Positions 55,677 to 64,000 of a stretch of DNA of 64,000 bases are shown here, piece after piece. Positions within the stretch are counted from its first letter, which is position 1. Every line of letters starts with the position of its first letter. The translations under genes were made by a program, and so were the position numbers. The notes under the pieces are model-generated. The model was not told the DNA's origin. It worked only from the letters and a program-made list of their open reading frames with translations, and ran no database searches. The stretch comes from JACKAQ01 sp020634975 [NCBI: Calditrichia bacterium] (GTDB lineage: Bacteria; Calditrichota; Calditrichia; RBG-13-44-9). The DNA is taken from positions 186,001 to 250,000 of the forward strand of contig JACKAQ010000004.1 of assembly GCA_020634975.1 (NCBI GenBank), written 5' to 3'.

Positions 55677-58529
55677 ATGGATGCGTTACTCAAAAGACTA
55701 CCCATTTCAATAAAAATTAATTCTTTAACAGTGGTAATTCTTGCGCTGATTATCGGTTTCGGATTTTACAATTTATATACAGTACATCAGCAAGTTTACC
55801 AGAATTTTTATCGGCAATCCGCGTTGTCTGCCGCAGGTTTGACAAACGAAGTCGCGCCCTCAGTATGGATGAACAATGGCGAATTAACCCGGACAATCGT
55901 AAAAAGTTTTGCCAATACGCCGTATTTAGTGTTCATCCGGATGAACGACACGGGCAACAAACGCCTCGATGGGTTTAACGATAGCATTTTCGATTCAACC
56001 GTTGAGGAAATTACCGCCACAGGCAATCGCGTTTGGGAAAGCGACAGCGTTCTCGCTTTGCGAAATCGCATCATTTATAATAAAGAGGTGCTCGGTTTTA
56101 CGATTGTCGGTTTTTCGAAAACGGAAATTGTGAAAAGTTACCATGACCACGTTGCCAAAACCGCAATTATTGGTGGGGGATTGGCGCTGTTGTTAATTAT
56201 CTTTAGTTTTTTGATCACACGCTCAATCACAAATCCGATCAAAAAAGCGCGCCAGGAATTGGAAAACAACCTCGCCAACGCCAGCGATTTTAGCATCCGC
56301 CTGCCGGAAAAAGGTGGAAAAGAGCTGTTCGAATTCAGTCAGGCGTTTAACCAACTGGCAGAAGCCGCCGAAGAAAACTGGTTGCAACTCTATCAACAAT
56401 TGCCCAACAATCAGGGATTTTTCTCGGATAATCCCATTCCGATGATCATTACCGATCCGTTTTGGAATATCCGAAATGCCAACAAAGCTGCCCGGCAACG
56501 GCTGACCGGAACAGAAGATCCGTTGCAAGATCGTAATCTGGAAGATTTTTTGCTGTCGAACGATATGGCCGGGATGATTGAGCAAATCCGTGAATCCGAT
56601 GACAATTTGCGAAACACAACGGTTACGCTGAAAAATAGCGCGGGAAGCAAAACATCTATTTTGATTGATGTGGTTTTGCTGCGAAACGAATTTTATGCGG
56701 TAACTGATTATCTGTTAATATTGCACGATTTAAAGCCCGCTTTCCCGGACGATCCGCAAACACGGGATGAACTTGCGGCGTTAAAAGAAACTTACAAATC
56801 GCTTCAAAATCACGATTTGCAACTGCGGGACGAAGTGGGTGTTGAACGCCACCAGCGTCAACGGTTGGAGCGGCTGATCCGCGCTGCCGAAAAATTAGTG
56901 GTGATGCAGGATGCCGAACGGATTTATCAGGCGTTGCAGTTCGAAAGCACCCATTTGCTGGGCTGTAAAGGCTCTGCCGTATTTTTGTGGGATGAAAACA
57001 GCGAGCGATTGCTTCCTTTTTCGCCGAATGCGATCAACGGTGTCGCGAAATCCAAAACACTTCGCAACAGCGGCGGGATTGTCTGGAATGCGTTGAAAAC
57101 GCAGAAAATCCAATATCTGACCGCAATTGACGAAGCAACCTATGAGGAAGTTGGCTTTAGCGGTTCTGAAGCGATGGCGATGATGGCGATTCCGATGATT
57201 CTCAGCAGCAAAAAATTTGGGGTTATCGTTTATTGGCGGGATGCTGAACAGCCGTTCATTTCGGACGAAGACCAATTTATTTCGTTGCTGATACACAACG
57301 CCATTGTTGCGTTGGATCGCTGCGATCTTCAAAAACATCCGGAAATTTCTGCGGAAGCGGGGGAGAACAGCGAGAATCTCCAGAAATCATTGCAGGATGC
57401 GTTCCAGCAACAAAAAATGGAGAGTCTGGAAATTTTGGTGGGCGGAATTGCGCACGATTTCAACAATATTTTGGGAATCATCACCCCAAATGTGGATTTG
57501 CTGCGCATGAAATTAGACGGCAATACGGAAGCCATCAAACGGGTAAACGCGATCCAAACCGCTACCAAACGCGCAACGGATCTCACCCGGCAAATGGTTA
57601 TTTTTACACAATCTGACCAGTTGAATTTGCGGGCGATTTCTCCCAACCGGATTATCGAACGGGTCGCGACGATGTTGCAGCGCGCCTTTGGCGATCTGAT
57701 CAAAGTTGAGCTTGCGCTGGACGCGAAAATTCCCGGTATCAACGGCGATGAAAGCAAGCTGGCGCAGGCGCTGGTTAACTTGTCCGTAAATGCCCGCGAT
57801 GCAATGCCGCGCGGCGGAACACTCACCTTCCGCACCACAATTGACAGCTATTCTCAACCAGGCGAAGCGACGCCGCCCCAAAAATATGTGCGCATTACCG
57901 TTGAAGACACCGGCATCGGGATTCCCGAAAAACATTTGTTCAACATTTTCGATCCGTTTTTCACTACCAAACCGCCCCGCAAAGGCACCGGATTGGGATT
58001 GGCTGTGGTTTACGGCATCATCAAAAGTCATGGCGGATTTATCACGGTTGAGTCCGAGGAAAATAAAGGTTCAAAATTCCATATTTTTATTGAACCGGTT
58101 GCCAGAAAAAAAGCACAGCAATTGCCTCCGCAGCCAAAAACCAGCAGCGAACCTGCAACAAAAGGGACACCCATTTTGATTGTCGATGACGAGCCTTTGG
58201 TTCGGGAATCGTTGCGGGATTTGTTAAATTATCTCGGTTATCGCGTTTACGAAGCGGAAGGTGGTCGCGAAGCGATGCAGCTTTTTGATAAACATCGCGA
58301 GATCAACATTGCGATTGTGGATTTTGCCATGCCGCAAATGAGCGGCATCGAAACTATTCGCGGGTTGCGTTCGATGGATCAGTCGCTAAAAATAATATTA
58401 TCAAGTGGTTACGCAGATCAGGAAAAAGCAGTTTCCCGCCATAAAGGGATTCAGGCATTTTTACATAAACCGATTCATCTGGAAAAATTGTCCGAAGTAA
58501 TGGAGAGCGTGTTGCAAACCACGGCGTAA
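55677..58529 (+). CDS. Membrane-bound hybrid histidine kinase with HAMP, PAS, GAF and receiver domains
   Basis: 950 residues. Two membrane helices (~15-37 and ~165-185) enclose a ~125-residue periplasmic sensor without a recognised fold or a haem motif. HAMP (~188-240), PAS (~250-370), a coiled coil and GAF (~415-560) precede HisKA (I-A-H-D-F-N-N-I-L), HATPase (D-T-G-I-G-I-P and G-K-G-T-G-L-G-L-A) and a receiver with V-D-D-E and [11 protein letters not shown]. No other two-component gene is next to it. The 290-base gap before it (55386-55676) shows nothing distinctive. It is divergent from the flippase gene. Confidence 0.93.
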   Translation: MDALLKRLPISIKINSLTVVILALIIGFGFYNLYTVHQQVYQNFYRQSALSAAGLTNEVAPSVWMNNGELTRTIVKSFANTPYLVFIRMNDTGNKRLDGFNDSIFDSTVEEITATGNRVWESDSVLALRNRIIYNKEVLGFTIVGFSKTEIVKSYHDHVAKTAIIGGGLALLLIIFSFLITRSITNPIKKARQELENNLANASDFSIRLPEKGGKELFEFSQAFNQLAEAAEENWLQLYQQLPNNQGFFSDNPIPMIITDPFWNIRNANKAARQRLTGTEDPLQDRNLEDFLLSNDMAGMIEQIRESDDNLRNTTVTLKNSAGSKTSILIDVVLLRNEFYAVTDYLLILHDLKPAFPDDPQTRDELAALKETYKSLQNHDLQLRDEVGVERHQRQRLERLIRAAEKLVVMQDAERIYQALQFESTHLLGCKGSAVFLWDENSERLLPFSPNAINGVAKSKTLRNSGGIVWNALKTQKIQYLTAIDEATYEEVGFSGSEAMAMMAIPMILSSKKFGVIVYWRDAEQPFISDEDQFISLLIHNAIVALDRCDLQKHPEISAEAGENSENLQKSLQDAFQQQKMESLEILVGGIAHDFNNILGIITPNVDLLRMKLDGNTEAIKRVNAIQTATKRATDLTRQMVIFTQSDQLNLRAISPNRIIERVATMLQRAFGDLIKVELALDAKIPGINGDESKLAQALVNLSVNARDAMPRGGTLTFRTTIDSYSQPGEATPPQKYVRITVEDTGIGIPEKHLFNIFDPFFTTKPPRKGTGLGLAVVYGIIKSHGGFITVESEENKGSKFHIFIEPVARKKAQQLPPQPKTSSEPATKGTPILIVDDEPLVRESLRDLLNYLGYRVYEAEGGREAMQLFDKHREINIAIVDFAMPQMSGIETIRGLRSMDQSLKIILSSGYADQEKAVSRHKGIQAFLHKPIHLEKLSEVMESVLQTTA

Positions 58530-58551
58530 ATTTAATTTGAATTTCAGCAAT

Positions 58552-58586
58552 AAAAAAGCCGGTGAAGCGAACTTCACCGGCTTTTT
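58552..58586. terminator. Bidirectional terminator between the kinase and porin genes
   Basis: AAAAAAGCCGGTGAAG (58552-58567) pairs with CTTCACCGGCTTTTTT (58572-58587) over a small loop, with an A run on one side and a T run on the other. It serves the plus-strand kinase and the minus-strand TorF-like porin. Confidence 0.9.
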
Positions 58587-58605
58587 TTATCAAATTTTTC
58601 TGGAA

Positions 58606-59277
58606 TTAGAAACTGACGCCAAATACGATAAAGGTAATTTTCGCATCGGGATTCAAAATGTAGGATGCGCTAAACATGTCTTTTGCGACTGTCAGCCCAA
58701 CGTTTACAACGTTGAAAGAATCATCGTCGCCGGCATCTTCCAAAGTGTATGCGCCGTTCCCGCCACCCACAAAAACAGATGCGGTAACATCATCTTTTGC
58801 ATATGCTTCGTATGCGCCTTCGAAATAGAGCGAATTGTCATCATCGTTGGTCAAAAAAACGCCAGCCAACAATGAAAGTGGACCCTGGGTAAAGGTACCG
58901 GAAGCTTCAATAAAATGGTAGCTTGCGCCATTGTCGTCTTCGCCGTATTTGAAAAATTCATCCATTCCTGCTTCCATATTCGGGAAGTAATAATCCGTCA
59001 CCGTAATGCTGACGGGACCTTGTGAAAGTGTGACATACAAATCGTTTTCATAACCGCCATCGACCGGCATAATGGAGTACGAACCCCATGCGCCAACCTC
59101 CAAAGCTCCGGCGGTATATGAAATATAGGGTTGTACAGAAGCTGCGTTTCCGAAATCCGTTCCGCGCCAAACATATCTGCTGACCACATCTGCACCCAGC
59201 CCAAACTGTGCGGAAGCTGCGCCCCAACTCATCACTACTGCTACAAATACCACCTTAACCATCGAAACAAGCTTCAT
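58606..59277 (-). CDS. TorF-family putative porin
   Basis: 223 residues. A signal peptide ends A-A-S-A-Q. The mature start F-G-L-G-A-D-V-V-S-R-Y-V-W-R-G carries the S-R-Y-x-W-R-G motif typical of the TorF putative porin family. The rest consists of beta-strands with many Tyr, Gly and Asp residues and ends V-F-G-V-S-F, a proper outer-membrane C-terminal Phe. The substrate is unknown. Start ATG 59277 with GGAGA upstream. Not linked to any neighbouring operon. Confidence 0.85.
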   Translation of the reverse strand: MKLVSMVKVVFVAVVMSWGAASAQFGLGADVVSRYVWRGTDFGNAASVQPYISYTAGALEVGAWGSYSIMPVDGGYENDLYVTLSQGPVSITVTDYYFPNMEAGMDEFFKYGEDDNGASYHFIEASGTFTQGPLSLLAGVFLTNDDDNSLYFEGAYEAYAKDDVTASVFVGGGNGAYTLEDAGDDDSFNVVNVGLTVAKDMFSASYILNPDAKITFIVFGVSF

Positions 59278-60042
59278 GAAAAATCTCCTTTAGATTAAAT
59301 GAAATGAATTAAAAAGCCAAGCTAAGCTGAAAATGTTAAATCTTGAAAAAATATAACATAGAAAGGTCGACAAAAATCCTGCAATCATTAGAAATCAACT
59401 TTCCAGTTGTTCAATTGCTGTGCCACAATTGGTTTTGCGATAACCAGGGACCGGATAGTGGGTTAACAAACCAAATAAAATGAATCAGATAATATCTCGC
59501 AAATACTTGTTTCTAAACGAAATACACAAAATTGTAGCGGCGACATATTTTCTGTTAAATTACAAATGGGAAATTATTTTGGCAACACACAATTATGTTA
59601 GGTAAGGTAGGTAAATCGGTTGAGTCTCTGCCCGGGAATATACACCATGTCTAAAATAAGGCAGTTTTTTTAGTGTTTTGAGTGCGGGACCACGCCATTT
59701 TTTAGTCAATAAATTCCAAATAGGTGGTACAAAAGTTCCTCACGCCACAATTGTTCCCAAATATGTGTAACATATTGTTTGTTATGAATATAACTAAAAA
59801 ATATAGAACCGATCAAAATTTGAATCGGTGATATTGTACCACCCTCTAATTTAATAAATGTTTAGAGTTGAAGTATCTAAAGCCAATTAAAACAGAACGT
59901 TAAGTTCTATTCATCTGTTCTGGCAAGATTCTTGTTTGTGATTTAAGACAACAAATTAGCAATTGTTCTTTAATGCAACACTCAAGCCAAAATTACAACG
60001 TGGCTTGAAAAAAGTAAGCAGTAAGCGAGAGGTAGTGGAACG
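59278..60042. other. Long gene-free region upstream of the ilv leader
   Basis: 765 bases without a credible gene. It is AT-rich and contains the inverted pair at 59723-59843, a bulged hairpin at 59807-59828 (ACCGAT...ATCGGT) and a hairpin CAAGCCA/TGGCTTG at 59983-60007, just before the leader peptide. The promoter of the ilv transcript should lie within the last 100 bases but no clear -35/-10 pair was found. Confidence 0.6.
59723..59843. repeat. 121-bp segment bounded by perfect 10-bp inverted repeats
   Basis: GGTGGTACAA (59723-59732) is the reverse complement of TTGTACCACC (59834-59843). The enclosed sequence is AT-rich, non-coding and contains its own hairpin. The size and ends resemble a small miniature inverted-repeat element, but no clear target-site duplication is visible. 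Chance cannot be excluded. Confidence 0.35.
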
Positions 60043-60234
60043 ATGGTTGTTTCTAAATGTAAGGCGATGAAGGTGCCATTTTGGCAACGAACGTATATCA
60101 ACCCGGCTAAAATGTCCGGCAAACTGTATGCTGCAGCAACCATTTCCCCGATTAGCCTCCCTATTATCCCCTCAATTATTATTTCATCAATTATTCTCCT
60201 CCTTAGTCAGCTACTTACAATTAAGATCGCCTAA
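60043..60234 (+). CDS. Ile/Leu-rich leader peptide of the ilv operon (attenuator ORF)
   Basis: A 63-codon frame whose last 31 codons contain 11 Ile and 6 Leu codons, with I-I-P-S-I-I-I-S-S-I-I-L-L-L-S-Q-L-L as the core. It ends 144 bases before ilvD. Such codon clustering just before a branched-chain amino-acid operon is the mark of a ribosome-mediated attenuator. The start is probably ATG 60043, with a GAGAGG at 60029-60034, but ATG 60070 or 60112 would also work. Its 3' end forms part of an RNA stem (60210-60220 with 60248-60258), so ribosome stalling at Ile/Leu codons would change pairing. No valine cluster is present. Confidence 0.65.
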   Translation: MVVSKCKAMKVPFWQRTYINPAKMSGKLYAAATISPISLPIIPSIIISSIILLLSQLLTIKIA

Positions 60235-60258
60235 CAAACGCTCTCAGTTGTAAGTAGC
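60210..60258 (+). promoter_or_regulatory. Leader RNA stem overlapping the leader peptide
   Basis: GCTACTTACAA (60210-60220) is a perfect 11-bp match to TTGTAAGTAGC (60248-60258). The left arm lies in the Leu/Ile codons of the leader peptide, so a ribosome stalled there would prevent this stem. It is a good candidate for the sensing stem of an attenuator. Confidence 0.6.
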
Positions 60259-60300
60259 ACGACCCAAGCCTCCAAGCTGAATTAAAACAAGCGCGAAGGT

Positions 60301-60368
60301 GAATACGAATGCCGCTGGCATTTTGAGTATTCGCAGATGGTAAATATCAAATATTCAATGCTGAATAT
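60301..60368 (+). promoter_or_regulatory. Two hairpins between the ilv leader and ilvD
   Basis: GAATAC/GTATTC and AATGCC/GGCATT form one stem (60301-60332) with an internal loop. ATATTCA (60351-60357) and TGAATAT (60362-60368) form a second that ends directly at the ilvD ribosome binding site GGAG (60369-60372). No U tract follows either stem, so control may act on translation or through Rho rather than by a standard terminator. Confidence 0.45.
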
Positions 60369-60378
60369 GGAGAATTTC

Positions 60379-62148
60379 ATGCGAAGCGACACAATAAAAA
60401 AAGGTTTTGAACGGGCACCGCACCGCAGTCTGCTAAAAGCAACCGGCGTAACCGATGACGATTTTAGCAAGCCGTTTATCGGGATTTGCAACTCGTTTAT
60501 CGAAATTATTCCGGGGCATGTGCATTTGCAGGAACTCGGCAAAATCGTGAAAGCGGCCGTTCGCGAAGCCGGTGGCGTTCCGTTTGAATTCAACACTATT
60601 GGTGTAGACGACGGCATTGCGATGGGGCATTATGGGATGAAATATTCGCTGCCCAGTCGCGAAATTATCGCAGATTCGCTGGAAACGGTTGCCGAAGCGC
60701 ACCAATTGGACGGGCTGATCTGCATCCCGAATTGCGATAAAATTGTGCCGGGAATGCTGATGGGCGCGATGCGTGTGAATATCCCAACCATTTTTGTTTC
60801 CGGCGGCGCGATGGCTGCCGGTCGAATGAGCGACGGGCGGAAAGTTGACCTCGTTTCTGTATTCGAAGGGGTTGGCAAATTCCAGTCCGGCACTATCGAC
60901 GAAGCGGAATTGAAAGAGTTGGAAGACAATGGCTGCCCAACCTGCGGATCGTGTTCCGGCATGTTTACCGCAAATTCCATGAATTGTTTGATGGAAGCAT
61001 TGGGAATGGGTCTGCCTGGAAACGGTACTTATTTGGCGATTTCCGAAGAACGCCGGGAACTGCTGCACAAAGCTGCCAAACAAATTTTATGGTTGATTGA
61101 AAACAACCTGAAACCGCGCGATATCGTAACATTGGATGCGTTAGATAACGCATTTGCGTTAGATATGGCGATGGGCGGCAGCACCAACACCGTATTGCAC
61201 ACGTTGGCGATCGCCCACGAAGCGGGTGTGGATTATCCGCTTTCACGACTGAATGGAGTGGCTGCAAAAGTGCCGCAAATTTGTAAAGTATCGCCAGCAT
61301 CCAATTGGCACATTGAGGATGTGGATCGCGCCGGCGGCATCAGCGCAATTTTGAATGAGATCGCCAAAAAATCAGGTGTTTTGAAAAAAAATTGCATCAC
61401 GGTCACCGGAAAAACGCTCGGCGAAAACATTTCCGGAGCCGAGATAAAAGATCCGGAAGTGATTCTGTCCATTGAAAATCCCCATTCGGAAAAAGGCGGT
61501 TTGGCAGTGTTGTTTGGCAATTTGGCGCCGGATGGCGCGGTCGTAAAAACCGGCGCTATGGAAAAACACATGCACCAGTTCACCGGTCCTGCGGTGGTTT
61601 TCGAATCGCAGGAAGATGCCTGCGCCGGTATTTTGAACGGCAAAGTGAAAAAAGGTGATGTGGTTGTGATTCGCTACGAAGGTCCGCGCGGCGGTCCGGG
61701 TATGCAGGAAATGCTCGCGCCAACCGCGAATATTATGGGAATGGGGCTTGGCTATCACGTTGCGCTGATCACCGATGGACGGTTTTCCGGCGGCACGCGC
61801 GGCGCATGTATCGGGCACGTATCGCCGGAGGCAGCAGTCGGCGGCGCGATTGCGCTGGTTCAACCGGGCGATTTGATAAGCATCGATATACCCAACAATA
61901 AATTGGAAATTCTCATCGACGATGCGGAGCTGGCGCGCCGCAAAGCCGCATGGCAGGCACCGAAACCGCGCGCAACCAAAGGCTGGCTGGCGCGATACGC
62001 TGCGATGGTCACATCGGCAAATACCGGCGCAATTCTGGATGTCAATCAATTGAGGTCACCAACGCCGGCGGTGGTTCGCCAACCGGAAAAAAGCAACGGA
62101 AATAATGGCTCAACATCAACCGTGCCATCGACGGCAACAACAAAATAA
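60379..62148 (+). CDS. ilvD: Dihydroxy-acid dehydratase
   Basis: 589 residues. ATG 60379 is the usual family start ([17 protein letters not shown]) and has GGAG six bases upstream. The earlier in-frame ATG at 60337 lies in the leader hairpins. The Fe-S cluster cysteines are in I-C-N-S-F, I-P-N-C-D-K and [11 protein letters not shown]. The enzyme performs the third common step of valine and isoleucine synthesis. A non-conserved Ser/Thr/Asn-rich tail of about 30 residues is added after the catalytic domain. ilvB follows after 90 bases. Confidence 0.97.
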   Translation: MRSDTIKKGFERAPHRSLLKATGVTDDDFSKPFIGICNSFIEIIPGHVHLQELGKIVKAAVREAGGVPFEFNTIGVDDGIAMGHYGMKYSLPSREIIADSLETVAEAHQLDGLICIPNCDKIVPGMLMGAMRVNIPTIFVSGGAMAAGRMSDGRKVDLVSVFEGVGKFQSGTIDEAELKELEDNGCPTCGSCSGMFTANSMNCLMEALGMGLPGNGTYLAISEERRELLHKAAKQILWLIENNLKPRDIVTLDALDNAFALDMAMGGSTNTVLHTLAIAHEAGVDYPLSRLNGVAAKVPQICKVSPASNWHIEDVDRAGGISAILNEIAKKSGVLKKNCITVTGKTLGENISGAEIKDPEVILSIENPHSEKGGLAVLFGNLAPDGAVVKTGAMEKHMHQFTGPAVVFESQEDACAGILNGKVKKGDVVVIRYEGPRGGPGMQEMLAPTANIMGMGLGYHVALITDGRFSGGTRGACIGHVSPEAAVGGAIALVQPGDLISIDIPNNKLEILIDDAELARRKAAWQAPKPRATKGWLARYAAMVTSANTGAILDVNQLRSPTPAVVRQPEKSNGNNGSTSTVPSTATTK

Positions 62149-62238
62149 TTCAAAAAATGCAATTGTTTATTTGCATTTAAGGCTCGAAAAATTATCTCTA
62201 AAGTATTATAAAAACTAAATTTGACGGAGGTTCTGGAA

Positions 62239-63999
62239 ATGATTGTAGGAACGACCCGGGAAGAAAAGCAGGAAGCTGCAAAATTTGAAAATGGGAATGC
62301 CGGTTTTGCCGGGAAAATGATGACCGGCGCACAAATTTTTGTTCGTTGTCTGTTGGATGAAGGTGTTGATACCATTTTTGGTTATCCCGGTGGCGTCGTG
62401 TTAAGCGTATACGACGAGCTGTATAAACGCCCGGAACTTCGCCATATTTTTATCCGCCACGAACAGGGCGGCACGCACGCAGCGGACGGATATGCCCGCG
62501 CAACCGGAAAACCGGGCGTGATTTTGGTGACATCCGGACCGGGTGCAACCAACACCGTAACCGGCATCGCAACGGCGTTTATGGACAGCATTCCGCTGGT
62601 GGTGTTCACCGGACAGGTGCCAACCTCGCTGATGGGCAACGATGCGTTTCAGGAAGCGGATACGATGGGCATCACCCAGCCGATTACCAAACACAGCTTT
62701 TTGGTGAAACATGTTGAGGAATTGCCGGAAACGATTCACAAAGCGTTTCACATCGCGACGACCGGTCGCCCCGGTCCCGTGGTGATCGATTTGCCGAAAG
62801 ACATGCTGTTGAGCAAAACCGAATATTATCCCGCCAAAGATCGCGAAGTGGAAATTCGCGGCTACAAACCGGTTTCCAAAGGCAATCCGCGTCAGGTGAA
62901 AAAGGCTGCAGAAATGCTGGCGGCATCCAAACGCCCGGTGTTGTATGCAGGCGGCGGTGCAATTTTGAGCAACGCCAATGTGGAACTAACAGCAATCGCG
63001 CACCGGTTGAAAGCACCGGTAACCACAACATTGCAAGGTTTGGGCGCGTTTCCGGAAACCGATCCATTGTCTTTGGGAATGTTGGGCATGCACGGCACCT
63101 GGTACGCAAATATGGCGATGCAGGAAGCCGATTTGATCGTCGCGATCGGTTCGCGATTTGATGATCGCGTTACCGGCAGATTGGATGGCTTTGCCCCGAA
63201 AGCGCAGATAATTCACATCGATATCGATCCGACCTGCATCGGCAAAAATGTGGAAGCCGATTTGCCGATTGTCGGCGATGTAAAAGAAGTGCTGACCGAG
63301 CTGATGCCGCATGTTGAACCATGCGATTCTGCCGAATGGCTGAAAACCATCGATCAGTGGAAAGCGGAGCATCCGCTGCGGTTCAAAAAAGATCCGAACG
63401 TGATCAAACCGCAGGAAGTGGTGCAGCAATTGTCCGAACTGACTCGGGGCGAAGCCATCATTTCCGTGGACGTCGGGCAACACCAGATGTGGGCGGCACA
63501 ATATTACAAATTCACCCAGCCGCGCAGTTGGCTATCCTCCGGCGGATTGGGCACGATGGGTTACGGTTTTCCGGCGGCAATGGGTGCGCAGGTTGCCTGC
63601 CCGGATCGCACGGTTATCGCCATCGTCGGTGACGGCGGATTTCAGATGACCTCCGGCGAATTGGCAACCGCGGTTGCCTATAAAATCCCGGTGAAAATCG
63701 TGATCGTCAACAACGGTTATTTGGGAATGGTTCGCCAGTGGCAGGAGCTGTTTTTCGAAAATCGCTATTCGCATGTGGAATTGGGCAGCACCAATCCCGA
63801 TTTTGTGAAATACGCCGAAAGCTTTGGCGCAAAAGCATTCCGCGCAACCACTCACGCCGAAATGCGCGACGTTTTCCAAAAAATGATGGCGGAAAAAGAA
63901 CTGCCGGTTTTGGTGGATGTGCAGGTTGCCCGCGAAGAAAATTGCTATCCGATGGTTCCCGCAGGCGCAGCGCTGCACGAAATGGTGGAGGGCGAATAA
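62239..63999 (+). CDS. ilvB: Acetolactate synthase large subunit
   Basis: 586 residues and complete, with the stop codon one base before the window ends. The catalytic Glu is in F-I-R-H-E-Q-G-G-T-H-A-A-D-G-Y-A-R. The FAD region follows, and the thiamine-diphosphate motif runs from G-D-G-G-F-Q-M to I-V-N-N. ATG 62239 is preceded by GGAGG. The TTG at 62221 is unlikely. A ~30-residue N-terminal extension precedes the family start T-G-A-Q-I-F. It performs the first common step of branched-chain amino-acid synthesis and should need a regulatory subunit (ilvN/H), which probably lies just beyond the window. Confidence 0.97.
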   Translation: MIVGTTREEKQEAAKFENGNAGFAGKMMTGAQIFVRCLLDEGVDTIFGYPGGVVLSVYDELYKRPELRHIFIRHEQGGTHAADGYARATGKPGVILVTSGPGATNTVTGIATAFMDSIPLVVFTGQVPTSLMGNDAFQEADTMGITQPITKHSFLVKHVEELPETIHKAFHIATTGRPGPVVIDLPKDMLLSKTEYYPAKDREVEIRGYKPVSKGNPRQVKKAAEMLAASKRPVLYAGGGAILSNANVELTAIAHRLKAPVTTTLQGLGAFPETDPLSLGMLGMHGTWYANMAMQEADLIVAIGSRFDDRVTGRLDGFAPKAQIIHIDIDPTCIGKNVEADLPIVGDVKEVLTELMPHVEPCDSAEWLKTIDQWKAEHPLRFKKDPNVIKPQEVVQQLSELTRGEAIISVDVGQHQMWAAQYYKFTQPRSWLSSGGLGTMGYGFPAAMGAQVACPDRTVIAIVGDGGFQMTSGELATAVAYKIPVKIVIVNNGYLGMVRQWQELFFENRYSHVELGSTNPDFVKYAESFGAKAFRATTHAEMRDVFQKMMAEKELPVLVDVQVAREENCYPMVPAGAALHEMVEGE

Positions 64000-64000
64000 C

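Noticed and set aside
59921-59936. TGGCAAGATTCTTGTT as a sigma-54 promoter for the ilv leader
   Set aside because: The -12 element has GT in place of the nearly invariant GC, and ilv operons are not usually sigma-54 dependent.
1-64000. CRISPR arrays, tRNA or rRNA genes, insertion sequences, prophage genes
   Set aside because: No regularly spaced direct repeats, cloverleaf-like sequences, transposase or integrase frames were found on reading both strands.

Overview
The window reads as a chromosomal segment of a Gram-negative, respiring bacterium. It encodes outer-membrane proteins, a TolC/RND efflux system, many lipoproteins and an unusually dense set of multihaem c-type cytochromes. Moderate GC content, single-copy housekeeping genes and Geobacter-like cytochrome families without Geobacter-like neighbours suggest a Calditrichota/KSB1-type or similar FCB-related or candidate-phylum organism. 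That placement is an inference, because no rRNA or other phylogenetic marker was compared.

Layout. 1-4676: the end of a large TPR protein, convergent with a membrane Fe-S oxidoreductase of the ETF:menaquinone oxidoreductase type. 4677-11980: a TetR regulator and a tolC / hotdog thioesterase / membrane-fusion protein / RND pump operon. Nearly identical 19-bp operators lie before tetR and before tolC. 12172-15454: an orphan lipoprotein, a decayed SEC-C gene and htpG. 15695-29675: the respiratory core of the window. 29703-34393: a carbohydrate operon (GPH-type symporter, GH94-like phosphorylase, frameshifted CBM9-like lipoprotein). 34616-38649: an S9 peptidase divergent from a type II NADH dehydrogenase. 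38692-43978: a glycosyltransferase and a tesA/ybbA/ybbP-like block. 44007-47480: DksA-like protein, RmlD-like reductase, dolichol-phosphate-mannose-synthase-like transferase, accA and a Trm112-like protein. 47456-58529: two large hybrid histidine kinases around an envelope-polysaccharide cassette (GT4, deacetylase, flippase). 58606-59277: a TorF-like porin. 60043-63999: an Ile/Leu-rich leader peptide followed by ilvD and ilvB.

The most interesting part is the 13.6-kb region 16026-29613. Two divergent operons leave a shared 0.65-kb control region that carries two well-formed sigma-54 (-24/-12) promoters, one per strand. The minus-strand operon encodes a histidine kinase whose periplasmic sensor holds a c-haem motif (CAPCH), its sigma-54 activator, a 17-haem cytochrome fused to a b-type membrane cytochrome (CbcL-like architecture), a seven-haem NapC/NirT protein (ImcH-like) and a four-haem cytochrome. 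The plus-strand operon encodes a degenerate receiver protein, a nine-haem lipoprotein, a beta-barrel protein, an 11-haem periplasmic cytochrome and a second nine-haem lipoprotein. Together these make 57 predicted c-haems plus the sensor haem. The gene set would suffice for a quinol-to-outside electron conduit controlled by a haem redox sensor. The assignment to extracellular electron transfer is inferred from architecture and gene order.

No tRNA, rRNA, CRISPR array, insertion sequence or prophage was seen.
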